64,000 bases of DNA from an uncultured Vampirovibrio sp. (GCA_910577515.1 CAJTLW010000002.1:124001-188000), one strand, 5' to 3'. Positions 43,764 to 52,158 are shown, counted from the stretch's first letter. Program-made: numbers and translations. The notes: generated by a model from the letters alone, not told the origin.

Positions 43764-43801
43764 GTCATTGCGAGTGACCAACGGGAGCGCGGCAATCCAG
43801 A
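43764..43801 (+). repeat. REP-like element, copy 6
   Basis: 38 bp from GTCATTGCGAGTGACCAACG to GGCAATCCAGA. Its middle resembles that of copy 1 (27358-27394) rather than copies 2, 3 and 5. Confidence 0.9.
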
Positions 43802-43870
43802 GAGCTTAATCTGTATACACTCGATATTTTGGCAAAATGAAGCAAAACAAACCAGTTTTGTTACAATAAA

Positions 43871-44089
43871 TTATTTCAGCAATTCATAAGGTTCAACTTT
43901 AAGCGCATCTGCAAGGCGGCAAAGCACATCAAGGCTTGGGTTCCTCCTGCCGATTTCCAAATCGGAGATATAATAAGTTGAAACATCCGCTTGAATACTA
44001 AGCTCAATCTGCGTTAGTTTAAGCGCTTTTCTGTACTTTTTTATATTGTTTTTAAGGTTTTCTTTGGTATTTTTCGTACTGCTTGCCAT
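43871..44089 (-). CDS. XRE-family transcriptional regulator
   Basis: 72 residues, almost only a lambda-repressor-like helix-turn-helix: IKKYRKALKLTQIELSIQAD, then VSTYYISDLEIGRRNPSLDV and LCRLADALKVEPYELL. It is divergent from a 71-residue gene, with a promoter and two direct repeats between them, so it may control both itself and that neighbour. Confidence 0.9.
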   Translation of the reverse strand: MASSTKNTKENLKNNIKKYRKALKLTQIELSIQADVSTYYISDLEIGRRNPSLDVLCRLADALKVEPYELLK

Positions 44090-44091
44090 AT

Positions 44092-44133
44092 TTGTATTGT
44101 AATGTTAAGATGTTTATATATTTGTACATTAAG
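44092..44133 (+). promoter_or_regulatory. Promoter with possible operator repeats
   Basis: TTGTAT (44092-44097), 17-bp spacer, TATATA (44115-44120) upstream of the 71-residue gene. Two similar sequences, TTGTAATGTTAAG (44097-44109 region) and TTTGTACATTAAG (44121-44133), flank the -10 about 24 bp apart and might be bound by the XRE protein. Confidence 0.45.
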
Positions 44134-44156
44134 CACGAGTTATTATGGAGAAAATG

Positions 44157-44372
44157 ATGAATAAACCTGCTAAAACCCTCGTAGACATTGAAACATACAA
44201 CAAAATTGCAAATAAAATGACATATATTGAAGAAAAATTCCCCCAAATTGAAGCAATTGTAAAAAGATTGCTGAGCCTTGCGATAGATTTTGATTGCGGT
44301 TTAACTCCGCTTGTGCATATTCTCTATAACAAAATTGAATCAATGGCAGATACTTTAAACCGACAATTGTAA
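44157..44372 (+). CDS. Small hypothetical protein divergent from the XRE regulator
   Basis: 71 residues from the ATG at 44157 (GGAG 5 bases upstream; in-frame ATGs at 44145 and 44154 are closer to or upstream of that site). Starts MNKPAKTLVDIETYNKIANK; helical, with a middle part MTYIEEKFPQIEAIVKRLL. I do not recognise it. The size and the divergent regulator suggest a small regulatory module, but there is no evidence for a toxin-antitoxin pair. Confidence 0.6.
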   Translation: MNKPAKTLVDIETYNKIANKMTYIEEKFPQIEAIVKRLLSLAIDFDCGLTPLVHILYNKIESMADTLNRQL

Positions 44373-44675
44373 ACAATCTGTTACAAGGTTAAGCTTTGTT
44401 AAGCAGGCTTTAACGTGAAAAAATACCCGGTGCAAGCTTTTGGAACTATCTGATAGTATTAAAACCGCATTTTTTAATCTTTTTTATAAATAAAATATAT
44501 TCTAAAATCAATTTTACCGCGTCTTTGCACGGTTTTCTGACGCTAAAACCGGCGTAGCATAAGGCTTTTGTATATTTATTTTTCAAAAACCCCGAAAAAA
44601 CATATTTTAATCCTAAAAAGCCTTGCCCCATCTTATTTTAAGGCAAAGCTTTTTACTCACGTTATAAAAATTTGA
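44373..44675. other. Intergenic region with possible small ORF and weak folding
   Basis: 303 bases beyond the 71-residue gene and thrS. AACGTGA (44412-44418) and TCACGTT (44656-44662) could pair over a long distance, and ACGGTTTT/AAAACCG forms a local hairpin near 44528-44552. A lysine-rich ORF lies on the minus strand (see 44446-44631). Nothing else is supportable. Confidence 0.3.
44446..44631 (-). CDS. Possible small basic protein downstream of thrS
   Basis: A 61-codon frame starting MGQGFLGLKYVFSGFL and ending KKIKKCGFNTIR, located 44 bases after the thrS stop in the same direction. The composition (Lys/Ile/Leu, two Cys) is protein-like, but there is no ribosome site, and a GTG-started frame a little upstream (VSKKLCLKIRWGKAF) runs into it in another phase, so this could be a decayed gene. 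Confidence 0.3.
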   Translation of the reverse strand: MGQGFLGLKYVFSGFLKNKYTKALCYAGFSVRKPCKDAVKLILEYILFIKKIKKCGFNTIR

Positions 44676-46457
44676 TTATTCCACTATGGTTTTGCCCTTG
44701 GATTTTATCTCCTCTTCAAGCTTTTGGGCAAAATCATCAAAGCTGAACGTTCCAATAGGCCCTCTGCCTCTGGCTCTTACAGCCACGGTACCGTCTGCAA
44801 TCTCCTTATCGCCGACAACTAACACGTAAGGGATTTTTCTGTTTTGTAAGCAATCTCTGATTTTGTGGTTCATAGATTCAGACCTGTCATCCAATTCTAC
44901 TCTGATACCCTTATCTTTAAGTTTTTTGAATAACCCTTCGCATGCTTCAAGATGCCTGTCTGCAATAGGTACAATTGCAGCCTGTTTTGGATTTAACCAT
45001 GCAGGGAAAGCGCCTGCATAGTGTTCTGTAAGTATGCCGTGAAATCTTTCCATAGAGCCAAAAACTACTCTATGAAGCATTATTGGGGTTTTTAATTCGC
45101 CGTCTTTATCTTGATACTTTAAATCAAACCTGATAGGAAGGTTGAAATCCAGCTGTATTGTAGCACATTGCCAAGTTCTTCCTATTGCATCTTTAAATTT
45201 AAAATCGATTTTTGGACCATAAAACGCGCCGTCACCTTCATTTATGTCATATTTCATACCGCGTTTATCAAGAGCTTCTTTAAGCCCTGCTTCTGCCATA
45301 TTCCAGTGTTCTAAATCACCTACATAGCTTTCAGGACGTGTAGAAAGCTCTACTTCAAAGCTCATGTTGAAGATGCTCATTGCATCCTGAACAAAATCAA
45401 TAATTTCATTAATTTCATTTACAATTTGCTCAGGTGTGCAGAAAATATGCGCATCATCCTGTGTAAAACCTTGTACACGGGTTAAACCGCCAAGTGCGCC
45501 GGATTTTTCTTTACGATAAACTGTACCAAGTTCAGCCATCCTAATCGGCAAATCACGGTATGAACGCCTTTGGGAAGCATAAATTAAAATATGAAACGGG
45601 CAGTTCATAGGTTTTATTATGAATTGGTCGTCGTTTTCATCCTCTTTTTGTACAAAAAACATATTTTCCCTGTAGTGGTCAATATGCCCTGAAACCTCCC
45701 ACAGCTTACTTTTGGCAATTTGAGGAGTATTTACGATAACATAGCCTCTTTTTCTATGTTCTTCTCTCCAGTAATTTTCAATATTTTCGCGCACTACAGC
45801 CAAGTTTGGGTGCCATAATACAAGCCCTGCACCTATTTCATCGTGTACGGAAAATAAATCCAATTCCTTGCCAAGTTTTCTGTGGTCGCGTTTTTTAGCC
45901 TCTTCAAGCATATCAAGATAGGCTTTAAGCTCATCTTTTGAGGCAAATGCAGTCGCATAAATCCTTTGCAGCATTTTATTTTTTTCAGAGCCTCTCCAGT
46001 ATGCTCCTGCAACTGATAAAAGCTTAAAAGCCTTGATTTTTCTAGTGTTTTCAAGATGCGGGCCGGAGCAAAGGTCGTCAAAAAGTACATTTCCGTCCTT
46101 ATCTTTTGTTAAATAAAGGGTAGGATTGTCATTTTTATGCTCTTCTAAAAGTTCGGCCTTGTAAATTTCACCTTTATTTTTAAATTCATCAATTTGAGCC
46201 TGAACATCAGGTATAACATATTTTTCAAACCTTAAATCCATCTCCACAAGGCGTTTCATCTCTTTTTCAATAGCAGCAAAATCCTCTTCTTTAAGAGCTG
46301 TTCCTTCTATATCAAAATCGTAATAAAACCCGTTATCAATAGCAGGGCCTATTGCAAGTTTTGCGTTCGGGTAAAGGTTTTGCACTGCCTGTGCCATAAT
46401 ATGGGAGCATGAATGCCTTAAAGTATGCAACTCAGCTGAATTATCCTTATTTTCCAT
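44676..46457 (-). CDS. thrS: Threonyl-tRNA synthetase lacking the TGS domain
   Basis: 593 residues. It starts directly with the editing (SAD) domain, whose zinc/catalytic histidines are in LRHSCSHIMAQAV; the third metal site is DDLCSGPHLENT. The class II core has motif 2 (RMAELGTVYRKEKSGALGG), the zinc ligand Cys in KPMNCPFHILIY, and the C-terminal anticodon-binding domain (about 490-590). The N-terminal TGS domain of about 65 residues, present in the E. coli enzyme, is absent; GAGGAAG lies before the ATG, so the start is firm. No T-box leader is seen. Confidence 0.96.
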   Translation of the reverse strand: MENKDNSAELHTLRHSCSHIMAQAVQNLYPNAKLAIGPAIDNGFYYDFDIEGTALKEEDFAAIEKEMKRLVEMDLRFEKYVIPDVQAQIDEFKNKGEIYKAELLEEHKNDNPTLYLTKDKDGNVLFDDLCSGPHLENTRKIKAFKLLSVAGAYWRGSEKNKMLQRIYATAFASKDELKAYLDMLEEAKKRDHRKLGKELDLFSVHDEIGAGLVLWHPNLAVVRENIENYWREEHRKRGYVIVNTPQIAKSKLWEVSGHIDHYRENMFFVQKEDENDDQFIIKPMNCPFHILIYASQRRSYRDLPIRMAELGTVYRKEKSGALGGLTRVQGFTQDDAHIFCTPEQIVNEINEIIDFVQDAMSIFNMSFEVELSTRPESYVGDLEHWNMAEAGLKEALDKRGMKYDINEGDGAFYGPKIDFKFKDAIGRTWQCATIQLDFNLPIRFDLKYQDKDGELKTPIMLHRVVFGSMERFHGILTEHYAGAFPAWLNPKQAAIVPIADRHLEACEGLFKKLKDKGIRVELDDRSESMNHKIRDCLQNRKIPYVLVVGDKEIADGTVAVRARGRGPIGTFSFDDFAQKLEEEIKSKGKTIVE

Positions 46458-46544
46458 AACAAATCTTCCTCTTTATTTGTTTAAAATTCTGCTAAAATTT
46501 TATCACAAAAAAAGAAGTGTATAAAATAAAGACATTTTTTCAGA

Positions 46545-46597
46545 TAAAAAAATGCCGCCTTCTCTTTAAAATCGAGAGGTGGCGGAATTTTTTTCTA
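46545..46597. terminator. Bidirectional intrinsic terminator
   Basis: Stem CCGCCTTCTCT with AGAGGTGGCGG (two internal mismatches) flanked by A and T runs on both sides (AAAAAAATG... and ...GAATTTTTTTTC). It ends the small minus-strand gene at 46625. Confidence 0.65.
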
Positions 46598-46624
46598 CTC
46601 CATAATCCATCTTGATTAATTTTT

Positions 46625-46795
46625 TTATTTACACCTGAAGTTCATAACAGCCTTGTTATTCAGGGCTATTAATTCCATTGAATTCCAAAATTCATTAGGT
46701 GATAATGTAGATTTAGCCTCAAGGTTTACTGTCACCTTTGATGCGTACATCTGCGCCAATTTTTTATCTATGCTATCAGTTGGTCGAACTGCCAT
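46625..46795 (-). CDS. Small hypothetical protein (56 residues)
   Basis: From the ATG at 46795: MAVRPTDSIDKKLAQMYASK, continuing VTVNLEAKSTLSPNEFW and ending NFRCK. The ribosome site is weak (AAAGATAG). The frame extends upstream over a promoter-like region and should not be extended. Flanked by a terminator and by the 22-bp promoter element at 46823-46844, so it is probably expressed on its own. No family recognised. Confidence 0.5.
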   Translation of the reverse strand: MAVRPTDSIDKKLAQMYASKVTVNLEAKSTLSPNEFWNSMELIALNNKAVMNFRCK

Positions 46796-46822
46796 TACTA
46801 TCTTTACTTTCAAATAAACTCG

Positions 46823-46844
46823 TCTTACATATATATAAAGTATA
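46823..46844 (-). promoter_or_regulatory. Shared 22-bp promoter-like element, copy 1
   Basis: On the minus strand this reads TATACTTTATATATATGTAA followed by GA and is identical over 22 bases to 59439-59460 (plus strand). TATACT would be the -10, placing a start about 37 bases before the 56-residue gene. Confidence 0.55.
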
Positions 46845-46907
46845 TAAAAATTATCTAATTTCACATGGGTATATTTTTTGTTACATTAGTTTACAAAACC
46901 TAAAACT

Positions 46908-46936
46908 TTGTATATCACTTGCTTTAGTGGTATAAT
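46908..46936 (+). promoter_or_regulatory. Promoter of the ROK kinase-holA-holB operon
   Basis: TTGTAT (46908-46913), 17-bp spacer, perfect TATAAT (46931-46936), about 40 bases before the ATG at 46977. Confidence 0.7.
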
Positions 46937-46976
46937 CTGCTTAATTAAGATAAATATTTTATGGAGAGGAAGATTT

Positions 46977-47927
46977 ATGAAAAAATACAGAATAGGTGTG
47001 GATATAGGCGGTACAAACATTAAAATCGCCCTTGTTGATATGGATGGTAAAATTGTTTATTCAAACACTACCCCGACACGTGCGGATATGGGATATGAGC
47101 ATACTTTGGGAAATATTAAGCTTGCAATCTCAGATTTAATGAAAGAATCAAACCAGAATAAAAATACAATTGAAGCCATTGGCTTTGGTTTTCCTGGGCA
47201 AATTGATTATCAGGCAGGCGTTGTAAGATTGCTGCCAAACATGCCAGGCTGGGTCGATATTCCTGTTGCAGATATTATGCAAAAAGAATTTGGTATTGTA
47301 ACAAAATTAGATAACGATGTTCGCGTTGCGACCTTAGGCGAATTAAAATACGGTGCAGGAAAAGGCTGCCAGAATCTTGTATGTATAACAGTAGGTACAG
47401 GTATTGGTTCAGGGCTTGTTATTAATGGTAAACTTGCGCGCGGTGCTAAAAACGCTGCAGGTGAAATCGGCCACATTAAAATGTCTATGGGAGAAGGTCC
47501 TCTTTGCGGGTGCGGTGATTTTGCATGTTTTGAAGCTTATGCCTCAGGCCCTGCTATTGTTCAGATGGCAAAAGAATACATTATGGGCGGTAAATCTTCT
47601 AAATTTAAAGAACTTGCAACAGAAGAATTAAGTCCGTATATAGTGGCTCAGGCTGCGCTTCAGGGGGATGTTGTTGCAAAACAAATTTATAGAAAAATCG
47701 GCGAAACAATTGGTTTAGGCCTTACTTCTGTTATCAACCTTCTCAACCCTGAAAAGGTTATTATAGGCGGCGGTGTGGCAGATGCAGGCGACATTCTTTT
47801 TGATCCTATAAGGGAAGTAATTCAAAAAAGAGCAATGCCTATTCAGGCAAGCAGTGTTGAAATTGTTCATGCAGAGCTTGGAAACACAGCCGGTGTAATT
47901 GGCGCAAGCCTTTTAATTGAAAGCTAA
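46977..47927 (+). CDS. ROK-family sugar kinase (glucokinase type)
   Basis: 316 residues from the ATG at 46977 (GGAGAGGAAG just upstream). The ATP-binding GVDIGGTNIKIALVD is at residues 7-21; DNDVRVATLGE carries the catalytic Asp; VGTGIGSGLVING is the second phosphate motif; the ROK zinc site is GHIKM...CGCGDFACFEAYASG. Glucose is the usual substrate of this subgroup, though N-acetylhexosamines are possible. First gene of a five-gene operon that continues with two DNA polymerase III subunits. Confidence 0.93.
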   Translation: MKKYRIGVDIGGTNIKIALVDMDGKIVYSNTTPTRADMGYEHTLGNIKLAISDLMKESNQNKNTIEAIGFGFPGQIDYQAGVVRLLPNMPGWVDIPVADIMQKEFGIVTKLDNDVRVATLGELKYGAGKGCQNLVCITVGTGIGSGLVINGKLARGAKNAAGEIGHIKMSMGEGPLCGCGDFACFEAYASGPAIVQMAKEYIMGGKSSKFKELATEELSPYIVAQAALQGDVVAKQIYRKIGETIGLGLTSVINLLNPEKVIIGGGVADAGDILFDPIREVIQKRAMPIQASSVEIVHAELGNTAGVIGASLLIES

Positions 47928-47946
47928 TCAGGAGCAAAGAATTAAA

Positions 47947-48951
47947 ATGCCTGTATATTTATTTTGGGGCGATGAAGATTTCACGCTTGAAAATGAGATT
48001 AAAGATATAAAAGACAAGGTGCTAAAGATTTCAGACGGTAATGAAATTTCGCCCCTCAATTACAGGTGTCTTGATAATCCTGATTTTAAAACTCTGATTG
48101 ATGCACTGCGATGCCAGCCAATGATGTTTGGTGATGTTGTGTATAAAATAAGAGCTGATAAATATTTCTTAGAAACAACAAAAAAATTTAAACTTGATGA
48201 CAAGCAGACGGATGAAGTTATAAAAGCCTTTGAGATGGTATCTGAGCGGGTGCATATAATTTTAACCTGCCCGATTGATAAGGGGGATAGGAAAAAACCC
48301 GATTCAAGAAAAAAGATTTTTAAAGCTGTTCAAAAAACAGGCATAATAAAAGAATTTACAGCCTTTAAGGCCTATGAAGAGTATAAAATTCTTCCTGTCT
48401 TGAAAGCTATGGTGCAAAAAGCAGGATTAAAGGGAGATAGTACGGTTTTAACAATGATAATAAGGCAAACAGGCCCTTCACTCCGCGATTTAAACTCTGC
48501 TCTTGATAAAATAAAGCTTTTAATTCACCCCGATGCCGTTATTACAAAAGATGTGGTTGAAAAACTTGGTGGGGAAAGCCGAAATATATTTTTAATAAGT
48601 GATTTAATTTTGGAAGGAAAGTTTGATAAAGCACTTTTTGAAATTTCAAACCTGCTAAATAAATCCCATTATCTTGAAATTTTGGCATTTCTGCAGAGTT
48701 CTTTTTCAAAGCTTTTAATGACAAAAGTTTATTCAAATTCAATGTCAAGCTTCGATATAGCAAAAAAAACGGGGCAAAATGAATTTGTTGTAAAAAAGAG
48801 TCTTGAAAAACTTCAAGGTATAAATACAGATGAGCTTGTTACGATTAAACAAAACCTAACGCAGGCGGAATATGAGATAAAAAGTGGAATTAAAGAACCC
48901 ATGCTTGCCTTTGCAAATGCCTTTTTATCAAAAGACAGGGGTAATTTATGA
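47947..48951 (+). CDS. holA: DNA polymerase III delta subunit
   Basis: 334 residues from the ATG at 47947 (MPVYLFWGDEDFTLENEI), the usual start of the family; AGGAG lies 12 bases upstream. Delta opens the sliding clamp within the clamp loader. The N-terminal FWGDEDF, the VVYKIRADKYF strand and the C-terminal collar domain (LEILAFLQSSFSKLLM and YSNSMSSFDIAKKTG) match HolA. The last 4 bases overlap the start of holB, so the two clamp-loader subunits are translationally coupled. Confidence 0.88.
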   Translation: MPVYLFWGDEDFTLENEIKDIKDKVLKISDGNEISPLNYRCLDNPDFKTLIDALRCQPMMFGDVVYKIRADKYFLETTKKFKLDDKQTDEVIKAFEMVSERVHIILTCPIDKGDRKKPDSRKKIFKAVQKTGIIKEFTAFKAYEEYKILPVLKAMVQKAGLKGDSTVLTMIIRQTGPSLRDLNSALDKIKLLIHPDAVITKDVVEKLGGESRNIFLISDLILEGKFDKALFEISNLLNKSHYLEILAFLQSSFSKLLMTKVYSNSMSSFDIAKKTGQNEFVVKKSLEKLQGINTDELVTIKQNLTQAEYEIKSGIKEPMLAFANAFLSKDRGNL

Positions 48952-49889
48952 TAAATCCGGTTTTAAAAAATAAGTTTCCGTTTGTATCAAATTATTTTGA
49001 AACTTTAATTGAAAATGATATAGCTAAATTTCCGCAATCCATTGTTTTTGAAGGGCTTGATACTATTGCACAGTATATGTTTTCAATTGAACTATCAAGA
49101 ATTTTAAACTGTGAAAAAAATGGCGAAACAGATTGTAGCTGCATCAATTGCGGCTGGATAAGAAGCGCAAAGCATCCTAATATTAATGTAGTTTCACCTA
49201 TAAACTTTAAAGATGACGCTTCAAAAACTGTAATTTCAATAAATCAGGCAAAAAAAATCACATCAGGTTTATCTGAAACCTGTGACTATCATAGAGTTTT
49301 TATATTTTGTGATGCTAAAATCAAGCAGCAAAGTGCGCAGGAAAATATTTCATTTGAAGAATTCAAGGATTTAGAATTCGAGCTTCCTGAAGAAAATTGG
49401 GTTCCTATGCCCTTAAATACGAAGGTCTTTAAAGCAGAAGCTTCGAATTCTCTTTTAAAATCAATTGAAGAACCGCCAAGCCGTACTACATTTATATTTT
49501 TAACAAAAAACAGGGAAGATTTAATATCTACAATTGTTTCTCGCTCTGTTGTGTTTAAATTATCAAATAGGGTACAGTTTCAGACAAAATTAACCGATAG
49601 TCTTTCTGCAGCTTTAAGTGATTATCCGTCTTTTACTCTTCAACAGGCTCTTGATGCCGCAATTAATATTGAAAACATTTTAAAAACCAATGAAATCGAT
49701 GTTTTTGATTTTTTAAATGAATTTCAGGAACTTATGTTGAATTTTTTGAAAAACAATCTCAATAATAAAGAACTTTTTGAACACCATATAAAGCTTGTTC
49801 AAACAGCTAAAAAAAGGCTGAAAGCATCAATGAGTGTTAAAGTTGTCTTGGAAAGCCTGTTTTTAAGCATTGTACAAACTACCCGCTGA
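48948..49889 (+). CDS. holB: DNA polymerase III delta-prime-type clamp-loader subunit
   Basis: 313 residues. The AAA-like N-terminal domain has no functional P-loop (FEGLDTIAQYMF), as in delta-prime. A cysteine group DCSCINCGW forms the zinc-binding module. The sensor region is SNSLLKSIEEPPSRTTFIFL, followed by ISTIVSRSVVF. It carries an insertion of about 35 residues (IKQQSAQENISFEEF... to NWVPMPLN) not typical of the family. Start ATG overlaps the holA stop (ATGA). Confidence 0.88.
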   Translation: MINPVLKNKFPFVSNYFETLIENDIAKFPQSIVFEGLDTIAQYMFSIELSRILNCEKNGETDCSCINCGWIRSAKHPNINVVSPINFKDDASKTVISINQAKKITSGLSETCDYHRVFIFCDAKIKQQSAQENISFEEFKDLEFELPEENWVPMPLNTKVFKAEASNSLLKSIEEPPSRTTFIFLTKNREDLISTIVSRSVVFKLSNRVQFQTKLTDSLSAALSDYPSFTLQQALDAAINIENILKTNEIDVFDFLNEFQELMLNFLKNNLNNKELFEHHIKLVQTAKKRLKASMSVKVVLESLFLSIVQTTR

Positions 49890-49909
49890 AAACTTTTAAA
49901 GGAACATTG

Positions 49910-50914
49910 ATGAGTAATGATAATAAAAAAAATATAATAGCACTGTCAGTCCCGACCGGTGTTGGTGCAGAAATTGGCGGCTATGCAGGGGATGCCGGGT
50001 ATGTTGCAAGAGAATTTTCAAAATATTTTAAAGTTATAGTGAATCCAAATGTTGTAAACGCCGGTATTTTAAGCGCTATAGATGAAAACATGTATTATGT
50101 TGAAGGCTGGGCGTTCGATGAATTTTTTAATGGCAAGATAAATTTGGCACCTGCAAAAGATGTGAATAAAATCGGGGTTATTTTTGATAAATCAATTCCT
50201 GATAAAATTTTAAATATCCACCTGAACACAATAAATGCGCTTAAAGTGGTGAAAGGATACGATATTCCTTATTACGAAATAACAAATGAACCTGTAGGAG
50301 TCTCACTTTTGAAAGATTCTTCAGGCGTTTCTACGGGGCATATTAAATGCGAAAAAACACTTTTTGATTCGGCAGAAAAACTAATCAAAAAAGGGGCTGA
50401 AGCACTTGCTGTTGTTTGTTTTTTTGGAGATGAATGCGAGGATGAGGACTATAACAATGGAACAGGGGTTGATCCGATTGGCGGGATTGAAGCTGTAATT
50501 TCACACTGTCTTGTTAAAAAGTTTCTGCTTCCCTGCGCCCATTCTCCTGCATTTTCGGGTCTTGATATAAGTTTTGAACATGTGAATAAAAAAGTAGCAT
50601 CAGAATTTATATCATCTACTTATTTGCCCTGCATTTTGGATGGTTTATCTGCTGCGCCAAAATTTGTATGCGGAAGTGGAATTTCAAATAAAGATGTAAA
50701 ATGCCTTGTTGTACCAAATGGCGCATTGGGGTCAAAAGCAGTGTTATCGGCTTTAAAAAACGGAGTTGAAATCTGTGCTGTGAAAAATAAGACCGTACTT
50801 TCAATTGATTGCAAGAAACTCAAAGAAAATGGTATAATAAGTGAAAAAGGCACCATAAAAGAATTTTTAAGTTATCAGGATTGTTTAAAATATATAAAGG
50901 ATAGATATGAATAA
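49910..50914 (+). CDS. DUF3326 family protein
   Basis: 334 residues from the ATG at 49910 (AAAGGAACATTG just upstream; a TTG one codon earlier is ignored). The opening LSVPTGVGAEIGGYAGDAG, the VNPNVVNAGIL and YVEGWAFDEFF segments, and SGVSTGHI, EALAVVCFFGD and GVDPIGGIEAVISH are the pattern of DUF3326, which I know mainly from cyanobacteria and plants. Function unestablished. Here it is between holB and a pilin-like gene (8-base overlap with the latter), an unusual place that may reflect only operon packing. Confidence 0.85.
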   Translation: MSNDNKKNIIALSVPTGVGAEIGGYAGDAGYVAREFSKYFKVIVNPNVVNAGILSAIDENMYYVEGWAFDEFFNGKINLAPAKDVNKIGVIFDKSIPDKILNIHLNTINALKVVKGYDIPYYEITNEPVGVSLLKDSSGVSTGHIKCEKTLFDSAEKLIKKGAEALAVVCFFGDECEDEDYNNGTGVDPIGGIEAVISHCLVKKFLLPCAHSPAFSGLDISFEHVNKKVASEFISSTYLPCILDGLSAAPKFVCGSGISNKDVKCLVVPNGALGSKAVLSALKNGVEICAVKNKTVLSIDCKKLKENGIISEKGTIKEFLSYQDCLKYIKDRYE

Positions 50915-52103
50915 GAAAATGAAACAAAAAAGAGGCTGGACTCTTATAGAGCTTTGTGTTGCTCTTATTGCTCTTGCGGTACTTGTAGGGCTTTCGGTGC
51001 AGGCAATTAAGCCTAAAAAGTTTTTAATCGGGCCTTTTGCATACGCCGGTTTTTATAATTTAAAACAGGGTGTTAATGCTGTAATGAATAAATGCACGGA
51101 AGAAGGTGGTGTCGGAATATACGGCTGTCAGCAGAATACCTATAAATTACCTGTGACAGACGATGATGCGGTTACTTCAATAAATGCAGCAATAGACGCT
51201 TCAAATGCATCTCTTGCCCCCGGGCAAACTCCGGATGAGCATGTAAGTATATATACGGTCGATGAAATTTTATGCATGGAAATAGGGAACATGTTTACCC
51301 TTGCAAACAATGATAAAATTCATTGCAAATATAACGGCGGCAATGGCGATAATACAGATGGTGCCAATGGTACAAAACCCCCAAAAGGAGATGGAAAAGG
51401 TGCTAACGCAGGTGTTGCAAATTTCCAGGCCTCAAATATGGTGTCATATTATTATCTTGAAAGGCCATGGCTTCGCATAAATAAGGCTGCGCCCAGTGAA
51501 AATGATTTAACTGCGACTACGGAATCTTATTTTAAACCTATAATTATTGATGTAAACGGTGATAAAGAGCCAAATAAACTTGGAGAAGACCAATTCCCGT
51601 TAAGAATATATATAGATGGTACGATAGTTCCTGGAAGCTGCCAGCTTTATGCAGGTTCCAGCGACCCTACCGCAAACAAGGTGGGAGAAGGTGTGGATGG
51701 AGAAATTTATCCAACCAATTTATATTGCCCTTCGAGAACAGTTGACATAGGCGGTGTTGAAGAACCTGTAACCGAAACGGGAAGCTGGATGGAAACAAAT
51801 TATCCTTTTGGCTATAACCTTGTAAGAAGCTGGGTGCCGGAGGGCGGTGCGACCGATGATAGAGAATCGCAAATTATTTTAAGGAATTTAACTTATCAAC
51901 AGGCTGCTTGTAAATCAGGCAGAAGTATTATGGTGCCAAGGATGACATTCTGTGGTGACGATGGTGCTGATAAAGAGACAACTATTTCAGAAAAAAATTT
52001 GAAAGTGCTTGAAAAATGCGAAAGCGGAACAACAAGCAGTATTTGTCTTGAAAGGATTGCAAGGCCTTCAAATCCGGGATTATTCAGACTTCCTTTGCTG
52101 TGA
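50907..52103 (+). CDS. Pilin-like protein with type IV prepilin leader
   Basis: 398 residues. After a basic leader (NKKMKQKR) comes GWTLIELCVALIALAVLVG, a type III (prepilin) signal with Glu at position 5. The stem helix is followed by a large globular domain with several cysteines (NKCTEEGG, GIYGCQQN, CKYNG, CQLYAG, LYCPSR, CKSGRS, CGDDG, KCESG, ICLER), probably disulfide-bonded. A Gly/Asn-rich stretch is near residue 145-165. Larger than normal pilins; a minor pilin or pseudopilin with an exposed domain is likely. Final gene of the ROK-holAB operon, ending before a strong terminator. Confidence 0.85.
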   Translation: MNKKMKQKRGWTLIELCVALIALAVLVGLSVQAIKPKKFLIGPFAYAGFYNLKQGVNAVMNKCTEEGGVGIYGCQQNTYKLPVTDDDAVTSINAAIDASNASLAPGQTPDEHVSIYTVDEILCMEIGNMFTLANNDKIHCKYNGGNGDNTDGANGTKPPKGDGKGANAGVANFQASNMVSYYYLERPWLRINKAAPSENDLTATTESYFKPIIIDVNGDKEPNKLGEDQFPLRIYIDGTIVPGSCQLYAGSSDPTANKVGEGVDGEIYPTNLYCPSRTVDIGGVEEPVTETGSWMETNYPFGYNLVRSWVPEGGATDDRESQIILRNLTYQQAACKSGRSIMVPRMTFCGDDGADKETTISEKNLKVLEKCESGTTSSICLERIARPSNPGLFRLPLL

Positions 52104-52158
52104 TTTTGCAGCGCCCTCCAAGAAGCGGATTTTGTAAGCGCTTAATATTTAAATTTTA

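Noticed and set aside
43610..43795. Minus-strand 61-codon frame over the second repeat cluster
   Set aside because: It runs through repeat copies 4 and 5 and the HU terminator and has no ribosome site; it is chance reading of repeats.
43871..44372. Toxin-antitoxin pair
   Set aside because: The genes are divergent, not co-operonic, and the 71-residue protein has no toxin signature.
46458..46624. T-box leader before thrS (and before serS)
   Set aside because: No T-box consensus or long structured leader; the hairpin at 46545-46597 is explained as the terminator of the small gene upstream.
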